A stretch of 64,000 bases of DNA from Methanobrevibacter sp. V74 (GTDB lineage Archaea > Methanobacteriota > Methanobacteria > Methanobacteriales > Methanobacteriaceae), in contig NZ_CAUJAN010000004.1 in NCBI RefSeq assembly GCF_963082495.1, positions 142,001 through 206,000 on the forward strand, written 5' to 3'. The notes under the pieces are model-generated. The model had not been told where the DNA came from. It was given only the letters and a program-made list of their open reading frames with translations, and searched no databases. A program made the position numbers and the translations under genes. This document shows positions 8,799 through 17,109 of the stretch, in pieces (position 1 is the stretch's first letter; each line of letters opens with the position of its first letter).

Positions 8799-9371
8799 TC
8801 ATTCTTTTGGCATTGTAATTATTTCATGGAATTTTAAATCGAATAAGTTTTTTGAATTAACTGGAGTCAATATAACTGCACTATCAATGCCGTGACCTCT
8901 ACCACCAATTGCAATAATTTTCTCGCCAACAGGAATTAATCCAGCATCTGCAGCCATCAAAGAGATTTCAGCGGCTACTTTAATACCGTGTGAAAACATT
9001 CTTAAAGTATCCGCCACAATATCCAATGGAGAATATCCTCCATATTTATTGGTTATGCCTCTTGCAGCTCCACTAAATGCATGTATTCCAAAGTAAGTTT
9101 TTATTCCATGCTTTTCAAGTTTTCCAATCATCTCCGGTGAAATATCTGATTCATTTTCACCGCTAAAACCCATATGATGAGTAACATTGATTATTTCGAC
9201 ATCATTATCAATAGCCTCATGCAATTTTAATGCGGATTTACCACTAGCAGACGCAATTAAAATCCTTTTAATATCATTATAAGATTCTAATTTGTCATTA
9301 ACCCCATTAATTACTTCATCTGTATAATCATTTCCTTGTTTCTCAAAATATGTGATAAATTTTCTTTCCAT
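8799..9371 (-). CDS. pyruvate kinase C-terminal-domain-like protein
   Basis: A stand-alone protein of 190 residues resembling the pyruvate kinase alpha/beta allosteric domain family (COG1751 type). It shows an alternating beta/alpha pattern (IKRILIASASGKSALKLHEA; VEIINVTHHMGFSGE) and a C-terminal GEKIIAIGGRGHGIDSAVIL segment. There is no catalytic pyruvate kinase barrel. It lies 80 nt upstream of ftsZ on the same strand and may share its transcript. The biochemical role is not established; the fold assignment is from family memory. Confidence 0.7.
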   Translation of the reverse strand: MERKFITYFEKQGNDYTDEVINGVNDKLESYNDIKRILIASASGKSALKLHEAIDNDVEIINVTHHMGFSGENESDISPEMIGKLEKHGIKTYFGIHAFSGAARGITNKYGGYSPLDIVADTLRMFSHGIKVAAEISLMAADAGLIPVGEKIIAIGGRGHGIDSAVILTPVNSKNLFDLKFHEIITMPKE

Positions 9372-9448
9372 ATTCTAACCATCCCGATAGATAATTTTAA
9401 TAATCTATTAATTTATATTTATTATAATAATTTTTAATAAAGATTTTT

Positions 9449-10309
9449 ATGAATATTCCAGAACTTGAAGATGTAAAAAGCGTGACTAATGGAGATTATA
9501 TATTAATACCTATTGAAACAGGATATATTAAACCTAATGATACATTAGATTGTATAATTAAACCTGCAAAAGAATTAATGCAGGATGGAGATTATTTGGT
9601 TATTGCTGAAACTCCTATTTCAGTTTCACAAAATCGTTTAGTTGACGAGTCAAAATACACTCCATCGATTACTGCAAGATTCTTGGCTACGGTTTGGAGC
9701 AGGTATTTATGGGGCTATGTTTTCGGCCCTCTTTTAAAGATTAAAAAAAGAACCATAAAAAACTTAAGAAAACTTCCAAAAGAAACTGAAGCTCACAAAG
9801 AAGTAGTTCTTCAATTATATGGTCTTAAACATGCACTGAAACCCGCTTCAGAGGCTGGAATTGATTTAAGTAATGCACCTGGAACTTTTGTTTCACTACT
9901 ACCTGAAAATCCCGAAAAAGTTGCAGTAGAACTCAAAAATGAAATAGATAAAGAGGTTTGTGTGATGATTATCGATACAGATGCAACTTATATGAAAAAC
10001 GGAAAATATTTCACAGGCCTTCCAATAGCTATTGATGGCATTGATGCAGATAATGGATTTTTCGGATATGTAAAAGGACAATTATCAAAGAACATGGGGC
10101 CAACTCCTTTAGGGTGCAGTGAAAAAATAGATGTTGAAACCGCATTGAAAATCGCAAATATTGCTGAAGATTACCAGAAATCTCTCTCAACAGAAATGAA
10201 AACAATACATAGTGTTAAATCTGTTTTAGGTTCTGAAATTAATGCAGTAACTATTGAAGACCTTGATTCGATTATTCACACACCAGCAGTAATTATTAGA
10301 AAGATTTAA
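9449..10309 (+). CDS. coenzyme F420 gamma-glutamyl ligase-family protein (CofE paralogue)
   Basis: A 286-residue protein of the F420-0:L-glutamate ligase family. Visible family features: an N-terminal IPIETGYIKPNDTLDCII segment, GDYLVIAETPISVSQNR, and a central IIDTDATYMKNGKYFTGLP resembling the metal/GTP-binding DTD region of CofE. It is longer than CofE (about 250) and diverged, with a YLWGYVFGPLLKIKKRT insertion, so it is more likely a paralogue than the F420 enzyme itself. It is divergent from the minus-strand gene ending upstream; spacing to the next plus-strand gene is 190 nt. Substrate not determinable from sequence. Confidence 0.65.
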   Translation: MNIPELEDVKSVTNGDYILIPIETGYIKPNDTLDCIIKPAKELMQDGDYLVIAETPISVSQNRLVDESKYTPSITARFLATVWSRYLWGYVFGPLLKIKKRTIKNLRKLPKETEAHKEVVLQLYGLKHALKPASEAGIDLSNAPGTFVSLLPENPEKVAVELKNEIDKEVCVMIIDTDATYMKNGKYFTGLPIAIDGIDADNGFFGYVKGQLSKNMGPTPLGCSEKIDVETALKIANIAEDYQKSLSTEMKTIHSVKSVLGSEINAVTIEDLDSIIHTPAVIIRKI

Positions 10310-10499
10310 TTTATATAAATTAATTAATACTAATTTAAAATTAAAATATTAATTTTTAACATTTAAAACACCCAAATAAATCTTTTAAGCTATAAAGTGT
10401 TGAGAGAAAGAAAGTTTTATATTTAACATAAAACAAAAAAATGTAATAAGTTATAAGTTAGAATTTATAACAATTTTTTTAAAAAATAACATAACGGAT

Positions 10500-12398
10500 T
10501 TGAAGTTTATGAATGTAGATGCTATTGCCAAGTATAGAAATTATTTATTGCCTATTATGGATAGTATTTCAATTATTTTTGGATATTATTTCATGTCAGT
10601 GCTGATTACTGATTCATTTCTTATGCACCCTACAAGTGCAGTAACAAGAAATGAAATATTAATAAGTATTGTATTAGCCATAATGGTTTATCAAGTCGTA
10701 TTTAGATTATCAAAAAGATACACCAACATCATCCGTTATGAAAACAATCAAGATTACATTTTATATATCGTACTTTCATTAGTATCATCAATTATAGTAT
10801 CCTTAATTGAAGAATTAGGGTTGCACATGATTAATCCTTCAATAAAACTGAATTTAATTATTGGATTGCTCATTGGAATTATCATGCTATCTTATCGTAT
10901 GATTATCAGATATTTACTACTTTATGATGTTGCAAATAAAGGAATTAATTATACTGTTGAAAATCCTAAAAAACTGCTAATTGTTGGAGGAGGATATTCG
11001 GCTAATGACATTATTAAAACCTTAAATTCGACCCTTAAAGGAGAATATCATATCATAGGTATTGTTGATGACAATAAAAAACGTATAGGTTATTCTGTTG
11101 CAGGAGTTAGAATCATTGGAAATAGAAACGATATTGTAAAGATTTGTGAAGCTGAAAATGTTGATGAAATCTTTTTTTCAATAGTAAACATCGATAATAA
11201 AAATAAAAAGGAAATTCTTGAGATATGCAGTAAAACAAATGCTAAAGTAAAGGTCTTGCCAAGTTTAATTGAATTAATCACTGAAGAAAACCTATATCAA
11301 AGCCTAAGAGATGTAAGTATTGAAGATTTACTTGGAAGAGAACCTATTGAACTTGACAATCACAATATTAAAAATTTGATCAATGACAAAATTGTTTTAG
11401 TAACTGGAGCTGGAGGATCTATCGGTTCTGAACTTACAAGACAAATAATGCTTTACAATCCAAAACAGCTCATTTTATTAGATAATTATGAAAATAGCCT
11501 ATATGACATTGAGCTTGAATTAAAAACATTGCATCCAAATAATGATATACGTGCAGTTGTTGCAAACATTCGCGAACAAAAGAGATTAGATGCAATATTT
11601 GATAAATATATGCCTGAAATTGTTTTCCATGCAGCGGCACATAAACATGTCCCTCTAATGGAGAACAATCCAACTGAAGCAATTAAAAATAATGTATTTG
11701 GAACTTATAATCTTGTAAATTGCTCGGACAAATATAAAGTTAAACGCTTCATATTAATTTCAACCGACAAGGCAGTAAACCCGACAAATATTATGGGAGC
11801 TACTAAAAGATTATGTGAAATGATAATTCAAGCCAAAAATAGAGAAAGTGACACTGAATTTGTTGCGGTTCGCTTTGGTAATGTCTTAGGCAGCAACGGA
11901 TCTGTTGTCCCATTATTCAAAAAACAACTAGCTCATGGAGGTCCATTAACAGTAACCCACAAAGAAATTACAAGATTTTTCATGACAATACCTGAAGCGG
12001 TTGCCCTAGTATTGCAGGCAATTACCTACGCCCAAGGAGGAGAAATATTTGTTCTGGACATGGGAGAACCTGTTAAAATTTATGATTTGGCAAAAAGCCT
12101 TATTGAATTATCAGGATACAGGCTCGGCGAAGATATGGAAATTGAAATTACTGGAATGAGGCCTGGAGAAAAGCTTTATGAAGAATTACTAATGAATGAA
12201 GAAAATTTACATGAAACAAATCACAAAAAAATATTTATCACAGAATCCATGGACTTTACAATGGACGATGTTGAAAAGAAATTAGATATGTTTAGAGAAA
12301 TCATAGACAACGAACATGCCACTAAAGACCACATTAAAGAAGTAATTAAAAATTGTGTTCCAACATATAAAGAACCTGAAGAGGTTAATGGAGAGTGA
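10500..12398 (+). CDS. membrane-anchored nucleotide-sugar 4,6-dehydratase (WbpM/CapD type)
   Basis: Makes a UDP-4-keto-6-deoxy-sugar for surface polysaccharide or glycoprotein glycans. It has 632 residues. Four hydrophobic helices span about residues 15-145; a first Rossmann-like domain starts LLIVGGGYSANDI (about 160); the catalytic SDR domain starts VLVTGAGGSIGSELTRQ (about 300). The family's altered active site is visible as STDKAVNPTNIMGATKR, with Met in place of Tyr. The first start is TTG at 10500; ATG at 10509 is an equal candidate. It is followed after 5 nt by an aminotransferase, the usual partner that aminates the 4-keto product. Full length. Confidence 0.9.
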   Translation: MKFMNVDAIAKYRNYLLPIMDSISIIFGYYFMSVLITDSFLMHPTSAVTRNEILISIVLAIMVYQVVFRLSKRYTNIIRYENNQDYILYIVLSLVSSIIVSLIEELGLHMINPSIKLNLIIGLLIGIIMLSYRMIIRYLLLYDVANKGINYTVENPKKLLIVGGGYSANDIIKTLNSTLKGEYHIIGIVDDNKKRIGYSVAGVRIIGNRNDIVKICEAENVDEIFFSIVNIDNKNKKEILEICSKTNAKVKVLPSLIELITEENLYQSLRDVSIEDLLGREPIELDNHNIKNLINDKIVLVTGAGGSIGSELTRQIMLYNPKQLILLDNYENSLYDIELELKTLHPNNDIRAVVANIREQKRLDAIFDKYMPEIVFHAAAHKHVPLMENNPTEAIKNNVFGTYNLVNCSDKYKVKRFILISTDKAVNPTNIMGATKRLCEMIIQAKNRESDTEFVAVRFGNVLGSNGSVVPLFKKQLAHGGPLTVTHKEITRFFMTIPEAVALVLQAITYAQGGEIFVLDMGEPVKIYDLAKSLIELSGYRLGEDMEIEITGMRPGEKLYEELLMNEENLHETNHKKIFITESMDFTMDDVEKKLDMFREIIDNEHATKDHIKEVIKNCVPTYKEPEEVNGE

Positions 12399-12403
12399 AT
12401 ATA

Positions 12404-13603
12404 ATGAATATCCCATTTTCACCACCTGATATAAGCGAAACCGAAATTGAAGAAGTAATCTCAGCATTGAAATCCGGTTGGATTACAACAGGACCAAAAA
12501 CAAAGGAATTTGAGAAAAAGATCACAAAATATTGTGGAAGCGATAAAACCGTTTGTTTAAGTGCGGCAACTACTGCCTTGGAGATGACTTTGCGAGTATT
12601 GGGTATTGGTAAAGGTGATGAAGTTATTGTGCCCGCTTATACTTATACTGCTTCCTGCAGTGTCATTTGCCATGTTGGAGCAACACCAGTAATGGTTGAC
12701 AGTCAAATTAACAGCGAAGAAATGGATTATGCAAAAATGGCTGAAGCTATAAGTGAAAAAACTAAAGCAATTATCCCCGTTGATATTGCAGGCATCTTAT
12801 GCGATTATGGTAAAATCTTTGAAGCAATAGAAAACAAAAAAGAGTTATTTGAACCTTCAAATGATATTCAAGAAGCATTCAATAGAGTTGTTGTCGTGGC
12901 GGATTGTGCCCATGGTTTTGGAGCTATCCAAAATAATAAAAAAGCAGGGACTCTTGCGGATTTTACTTGTTTTTCATTTCATGCGGTTAAAAACTTAACA
13001 ACCGCTGAAGGCGGAGCGGTAAGTTGGAAAAACCATGAAGGAATTGACAGCGAAAAACTCTATAAAGAATTCCAGATTTATTCACTCCACGGACAGACTA
13101 AAGATGCTCTTGAAAAAACACAAAAAGGTTCATGGGAATACGATATTTTAATTCCAGCATATAAATGCAATATGACTGATGTTCAGGCGGGAATTGGCCT
13201 TGGACAATTAAAAAGATATGAATCGATGTTGAATAGAAGACACGAAATCATTAAAAAATACGATGAAGCTTTTAAAAACTCAAGAGTCATCACCCAAAAC
13301 CATACAGGTGCAAATCACACCTCCTCCGGCCATTTATACTTAACAAGGATTAAAGATATAACTTTAGAAGAGAGAAATGAGATTATTGTTAAAATGGAAG
13401 AACATGGAATAAGTACTAACGTTCATTACAAACCACTCCCATTATTAACTGCTTATAAGAATTTGGGATTTGATATTGCCAATTACCCTAATGCATATCA
13501 TTTATTTGAAAATGAAATAAGTTTGCCGATTTACTCTACACTAAGTGATGAGAAAGTTGACTATATTGCCAAAACATTATTAGAAATATTAGATGAATAC
13601 TGA
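12404..13603 (+). CDS. DegT/DnrJ/EryC1 sugar aminotransferase
   Basis: PLP-dependent transaminase predicted to convert the 4-keto sugar from the upstream dehydratase to a 4-amino sugar. It has 399 residues from the ATG at 12404, chosen because GGAGA lies 9 nt upstream; a GTG at 12395 is in frame but overlaps the previous stop. Family marks: N-terminal IPFSPPDISETEIEEV, the SGWITTGPKTKEFE segment, VADCAHGFGA for the PLP-binding Asp, and FHAVKNLTTAEGG with the Schiff-base Lys. It forms a two-gene unit with the dehydratase. The exact sugar is unknown. Confidence 0.9.
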   Translation: MNIPFSPPDISETEIEEVISALKSGWITTGPKTKEFEKKITKYCGSDKTVCLSAATTALEMTLRVLGIGKGDEVIVPAYTYTASCSVICHVGATPVMVDSQINSEEMDYAKMAEAISEKTKAIIPVDIAGILCDYGKIFEAIENKKELFEPSNDIQEAFNRVVVVADCAHGFGAIQNNKKAGTLADFTCFSFHAVKNLTTAEGGAVSWKNHEGIDSEKLYKEFQIYSLHGQTKDALEKTQKGSWEYDILIPAYKCNMTDVQAGIGLGQLKRYESMLNRRHEIIKKYDEAFKNSRVITQNHTGANHTSSGHLYLTRIKDITLEERNEIIVKMEEHGISTNVHYKPLPLLTAYKNLGFDIANYPNAYHLFENEISLPIYSTLSDEKVDYIAKTLLEILDEY

Positions 13604-13683
13604 ATTCGTAATATTTTTATAATATAAAAGATATATATTAATAGCAATTTTAATTTTTATACATGTATTTAAGAGGAAATTAA

Positions 13684-14202
13684 ATGATAGATGATCCATT
13701 AGTAAAGACTTTATTAACCAATGTTGTTGAAGATGAAAGCAATTTACCTATTGTTCAAGCATTAATTGATGGTGTTGAAACTGATGAAGAAATTGCTAAT
13801 AAAACTAAAATCAAATTAAATATTGTTCGGAGAATATTATACAGGCTTTACGATATGGGATTAGCTAGTTATAAAAGAAGTAAAGACCCTGAAACTCAAT
13901 GGTTTACATATTCTTGGAAGTTTGAAAAAGACGAGGTTATGAACCGCATCATTAAGGATTCCGAGAATTATTTAAAAATACTTAACGATGAGTTAGAACG
14001 TGAGGAAAATAATATGTTCTTTTTATGTCCACAAGGCCATGTGCGACTTGATTTTGATGATTCTTCAGAATATGAATTTATATGTCCAATGTGTGGTGAA
14101 GAACTAGAATTCCATGAAAACAAAGATACCATAAAACAACTTAAAGAAGATATTAAAATGGTCGAAAGTAATTTTAAATCATTTAGTGAAAAAAACAGAT
14201 AA
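13684..14202 (+). CDS. tfe: transcription factor E (TFE-alpha)
   Basis: Stabilises open promoter complexes with TBP and TFB. It has 172 residues: a winged helix (about 1-85, with DEEIANKTKIKLNIVRRILY), a coiled linker and a zinc-ribbon region (about 115-145). The first half of the ribbon reads FFLCPQGHVRLDF, offering Cys and His rather than two Cys, while the second half is CPMCG. The 3' end overlaps the possible GTG start of the next gene by 17 nt. The gene starts a four-gene plus-strand run through the ArcS-type gene and the DUF59 gene. Confidence 0.92.
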   Translation: MIDDPLVKTLLTNVVEDESNLPIVQALIDGVETDEEIANKTKIKLNIVRRILYRLYDMGLASYKRSKDPETQWFTYSWKFEKDEVMNRIIKDSENYLKILNDELEREENNMFFLCPQGHVRLDFDDSSEYEFICPMCGEELEFHENKDTIKQLKEDIKMVESNFKSFSEKNR

Positions 14203-14695
14203 AATGGAACTTGAGTTACTTGAAAAAGAACACACCTCTAAAAATGTAATAGAACATTGCAAAGCTGTTTATAAAAAAGCTATGAAAATAGCTGCTAATT
14301 TTGATAATGTAGATGAAGACCTTATACGTAAAGGAGCTTTATTGCACGATATTGGAAGATCTAAAACTCATAGCATAGAACATGCGATAAAAGGAGTTGA
14401 AATTGCCAGAAGTCATGGCTACTCCGAAGACGTGTTGCATATTATTGAAAGACATATTGGAGCCGGAATAACTCCCGAAGAAGCCGTTAAACTTGGACTT
14501 CCAAAAAAATCATATGTTCCCCAAACACTTGAAGAAAAAATCGTGGCACATGCTGACAATTTAGTAAGTGGAAGTGAGGAAGTAGATGTTGATTTTGTGA
14601 TTGCTAAATGGCAGAGAACTATCGAAGATAGTGATGATAATATTAAAAGATTAATTAAACTCGATAACGAGTTAATAAAAGCTTTTGAGGAATAA
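14186..14695 (+). CDS. HD-domain metal-dependent phosphohydrolase
   Basis: A 169-residue HD protein of the TIGR00295 type. The signature HDIGRSKTHSIEHA sits near residues 53-66, with a later HIIERHIGAG giving the second metal-ligand His. The start is uncertain: GTG at 14186 inside tfe, or ATG at 14204 two bases after the tfe stop. The 3' end abuts the next gene. Substrate unknown; such proteins usually act on nucleotides or phosphate esters. The context (tfe, tRNA-modification gene) does not settle its role. Confidence 0.8.
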   Translation: MKKTDKMELELLEKEHTSKNVIEHCKAVYKKAMKIAANFDNVDEDLIRKGALLHDIGRSKTHSIEHAIKGVEIARSHGYSEDVLHIIERHIGAGITPEEAVKLGLPKKSYVPQTLEEKIVAHADNLVSGSEEVDVDFVIAKWQRTIEDSDDNIKRLIKLDNELIKAFEE

Positions 14696-14696
14696 T

Positions 14697-15608
14697 ATGA
14701 AAGTAATATGTTCAAGTGAAGAATCACTCTATCGTCCAGAAGCAGTGCGATGGAGACAAAGAATGGAAATAACGGAACCTTTAGGAGATACTGTTGTTTT
14801 ATTACCTTGCAGTATGAAAAAGCCCTATTCCAATTCTAAATCTCATCAAAAGTTTAGAAAACTAACCAAATCATTTCAAGAACTCATTGTAACTTCCCCT
14901 TTTGGAATTTGTCCAAGAGAGCTTGAAAACACTTTTCCAATACAATCTTATGATGTAAGCACAACAGGTTCCTGGTCAGCTGATGAAATTGAAGAAACCG
15001 GTAAGTTAATAGCTAAATATTGTAAAGGTAAAACAATTGTAGCCAATCTTGCTGGAGGATACTTAGAGTCTTGTGAAGCATATATAGATGACTTCACTAA
15101 TGTCTGTGTTGATGAACGTCCAACTTCTCCAGATTCACTTTATAATTTAAGAATGGAACTTAAAAATCATGAAAGAATCAATAGACGTGAAAAAACATTG
15201 CATGAACTTAAATCAATTGCTAAATATCAATTTGGTGAAAATGGAGATAAATTCATTCCAGATAATGTTAAAACAAAGGGAATGTATCATAAAAGAATTT
15301 TATCAAATGGTGTTCAATTAGCATTATTAAATAAAGATTATGGACTGTTTAGATTAAATTTACCTGGCGGGAAAATCTTAAAAGAGTTAGGGATCCATAT
15401 TGTCAATATTGATTTTAATCTTGAGACCAATACTGTCTTTGCACCGGGAATTGAAAAAGCAGACCATAAAATCATTCCAAATGATGAGGTCATTGTTGTA
15501 CGTGATGATGCTGTTGTTGGTGTTGGTAAAGCAATAATGACCGGTCGTGAGATGGAAGAATGTGACAATGGCATCTGCGTTAAAATAAAACATCGTTTGA
15601 AAAAATAA
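14697..15608 (+). CDS. arcS: archaeosine synthase ArcS-type protein (DUF5591 plus PUA)
   Basis: Likely converts preQ0 at position 15 of archaeal tRNAs to archaeosine. It has 303 residues from the ATG at 14697 (TGAGG 6 nt upstream). Residues about 35-60 hold the ArcS core motif PCSMKKPYSNSKSH; the C-terminal 80 residues, including DEVIVVRDDAVVGVGKAIMT, form a PUA RNA-binding domain. It is much shorter than full ArcS/TgtA2, which has an additional TGT-like N-terminal half, so this is either a split or compact form whose partner lies elsewhere. It abuts the HD gene. Confidence 0.75.
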   Translation: MKVICSSEESLYRPEAVRWRQRMEITEPLGDTVVLLPCSMKKPYSNSKSHQKFRKLTKSFQELIVTSPFGICPRELENTFPIQSYDVSTTGSWSADEIEETGKLIAKYCKGKTIVANLAGGYLESCEAYIDDFTNVCVDERPTSPDSLYNLRMELKNHERINRREKTLHELKSIAKYQFGENGDKFIPDNVKTKGMYHKRILSNGVQLALLNKDYGLFRLNLPGGKILKELGIHIVNIDFNLETNTVFAPGIEKADHKIIPNDEVIVVRDDAVVGVGKAIMTGREMEECDNGICVKIKHRLKK

Positions 15609-15668
15609 AAACATATATAAATATCATTGTTATATAATAATAAATACATAAATTATAGGAGATTTAAA

Positions 15669-15953
15669 ATGTCAGAAGATTTAGTAAAGGATATTAAAGA
15701 TGCAATCACTCCAATTAATGACCCTCACATGGGAATTAGTATTGTAGATATGGGTATTGTACAAAATATTACCGTTGACGGCAACCAAGCAGAAATTATT
15801 CTTAAACCAACCAATCCAGGTTGTATGAGCATTACCCGTATTGCTGCTGATGCTAAAATCAGAGCTGAAAACGTGGAAGGTATCGAAAAAGTTATCATTA
15901 ATGTTGAAGGACATGCTATGGCAGATTCTATTAACGAAATGATTAATAGATGA
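15669..15953 (+). CDS. DUF59/MIP18-family iron-sulfur assembly protein
   Basis: A 94-residue DUF59 protein related to PaaD/SufT/MIP18, thought to help assemble or deliver Fe-S clusters. The start is the ATG at 15669, behind AGGAGATTTAAA; upstream in-frame codons are spacer. Diagnostic segments: DPHMGISIVDMGIVQNI near the N-terminus and KPTNPGCMSITRIAADAKIR with the conserved Cys. It follows the ArcS-type gene by 60 nt, perhaps as the last gene of that run; fitting for a methanogen rich in Fe-S proteins. Confidence 0.85.
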   Translation: MSEDLVKDIKDAITPINDPHMGISIVDMGIVQNITVDGNQAEIILKPTNPGCMSITRIAADAKIRAENVEGIEKVIINVEGHAMADSINEMINR

Positions 15954-15985
15954 AATTTTAAAAAATTTAATTAATTACCTTTATA

Positions 15986-16005
15986 ACCGAAACAGTTATA
16001 TAATA
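15986..16005 (+). promoter_or_regulatory. BRE/TATA promoter of tRNA-Ile
   Basis: The string accgaaacagttatataata contains a purine-rich BRE (CCGAAA) followed by a TATA box (TTATATAA), the strong stable-RNA promoter type of methanogens. The expected start, about 25 nt downstream, falls near 16025, giving a leader of about 30 nt before the tRNA. A second TATA-like stretch at 16014-16024 is weaker because it lacks a BRE. Confidence 0.65.
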
Positions 16006-16028
16006 GTAATTAACAAATATATAAGTGT

Positions 16029-16044
16029 TGACAGTTAACTGTCA
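16029..16044 (+). repeat. 16-bp perfect palindrome in tRNA-Ile leader
   Basis: TGACAGTTAACTGTCA is a perfect palindrome, flanked by nearly symmetrical GTGT and CACAC. It lies between the likely transcription start and the first base of tRNA-Ile. It could be an operator or a hairpin in the leader removed by RNase P. Confidence 0.6.
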
Positions 16045-16056
16045 CACCAATCTTAT

Positions 16057-16131
16057 AGGCTAGTGGCACAGCTTGGTTAGCGCGCTCGGCTGATAACCGG
16101 GAGGTCATGGGTTCGAATCCCATCTAGCCTA
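16057..16131 (+). tRNA. tRNA-Ile (anticodon GAT)
   Basis: A 75-nt cloverleaf. Acceptor AGGCTAG pairs perfectly with CTAGCCT; D-loop contains AGCTTGGTTAG; the anticodon arm reads CTCGGCTGATAACCGGG with anticodon GAT; the T arm is CATGGGTTCGAATCCCATG-like with TTCGAAT. The discriminator base is A. CCA is not encoded (genome continues CTA), so it is added after transcription. No intron. Confidence 0.96.
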
Positions 16132-16245
16132 CTAATTACTGATTTTCTAGAATTTTTTTATAACTTAAGAGTTTTATCGTGATTTTTTAGAAATTATTAA
16201 ATACCTAATTCTAAAAATATTAACTTAAATGGACAAAAAGTTGGA

Positions 16246-16761
16246 ATGATGATTAAAATGTGGGAAAAAGTTAATGAAAAATTTAAAAAATACCCTGCAA
16301 GACTAAGAGTTGCAGAAAAAATGATTGAACTTGGATTGTCTCTAGGTGAAGACGGTAAAGTTTATTGTGGAAATTTAAAAATAAGCGATAAATCATTGGC
16401 AACAGCAGCAAATGTTGACAGACGTGCAATCAAATCTACAATTGAAGTAATTCAAGAAGATCCAGAATTAAACAATATATTCTGTAATATCACCCCTGCC
16501 GGAACACTTTTAAAAAACATTGCCAAAAACCTTGAACTAGGCGTAATTGAGATTGAAGTTGGATCTGAAAATGAAGGCATACTAGCCAATATTACTAGTT
16601 TAATTTCAAAAAAAGGTATAAGCATTAGACAAGCTTATGCTGAAGACACCGAACTTCAAAGAAATCCAATACTAACAATAATTACTGAAAAACCTGTTAA
16701 AGGTAATTTAATAAACGAATTTTTAAAAATAAAAGGAGTAACAAGAGTGTCTATTTATTGA
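16246..16761 (+). CDS. ACT-domain regulator of amino acid metabolism (COG2150 type)
   Basis: A 171-residue putative regulator. The N-terminal 90 residues look like an HTH region (ISDKSLATAANVDRRAIKST), and the C-terminal 75 form an ACT domain (IEIEVGSENEGILANITSLI) that typically binds an amino acid. Starts at 16246 or 16258 are both possible; GGA lies just before the first. It converges with hypC, overlapping by 7 nt at the 3' ends. Its ligand and targets are unknown. Confidence 0.75.
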   Translation: MMIKMWEKVNEKFKKYPARLRVAEKMIELGLSLGEDGKVYCGNLKISDKSLATAANVDRRAIKSTIEVIQEDPELNNIFCNITPAGTLLKNIAKNLELGVIEIEVGSENEGILANITSLISKKGISIRQAYAEDTELQRNPILTIITEKPVKGNLINEFLKIKGVTRVSIY

Positions 16762-17030
16762 TTTAAATTAGCACTTCTCGCTTTTTCCATTTCCCTATCT
16801 TCTTCTTCAAGAATTTCCATAAGTTCTTCCCAAGCTTCTAAAGATTCTTTAGCTGCTTCTTCGGTTAATTTTTCTATTGCAAAACCAGCATGGATTAAAA
16901 CATAATCACCAACTTTTACTTCAGGTAAAAGGTCCAATTTTGCTTGTTGCCTGGCTCCGCCAAAATCAGCCACCAACAAATTAGCCTCTCTGTCAATTTC
17001 AATAACATGAGCAGGTGCTGCAATACACAT
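16755..17030 (-). CDS. hypC: hydrogenase maturation chaperone HypC
   Basis: Carries the Fe(CN)2CO group to the large subunit of NiFe hydrogenases with HypD. The start is the ATG at 17030, giving MCIAAPAHVI: HypC needs Cys right after Met, and GGAGATGG lies upstream. Upstream in-frame codons (MEMEI) would bury that Cys. The 91 residues include an acidic helical tail (about 65-91). It stands apart from other hyp genes. A methanogen growing on H2 needs it for F420-reducing and Eha/Ehb-type hydrogenases. Confidence 0.93.
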   Translation of the reverse strand: MCIAAPAHVIEIDREANLLVADFGGARQQAKLDLLPEVKVGDYVLIHAGFAIEKLTEEAAKESLEAWEELMEILEEEDREMEKARSANLNQ

Positions 17031-17109
17031 GATTTCCATCTCCAAAATAATTTTATATTAATACTATTAAAAGTTAGTATTATATAAAACTATCTGAACA
17101 GGTGAAAAA

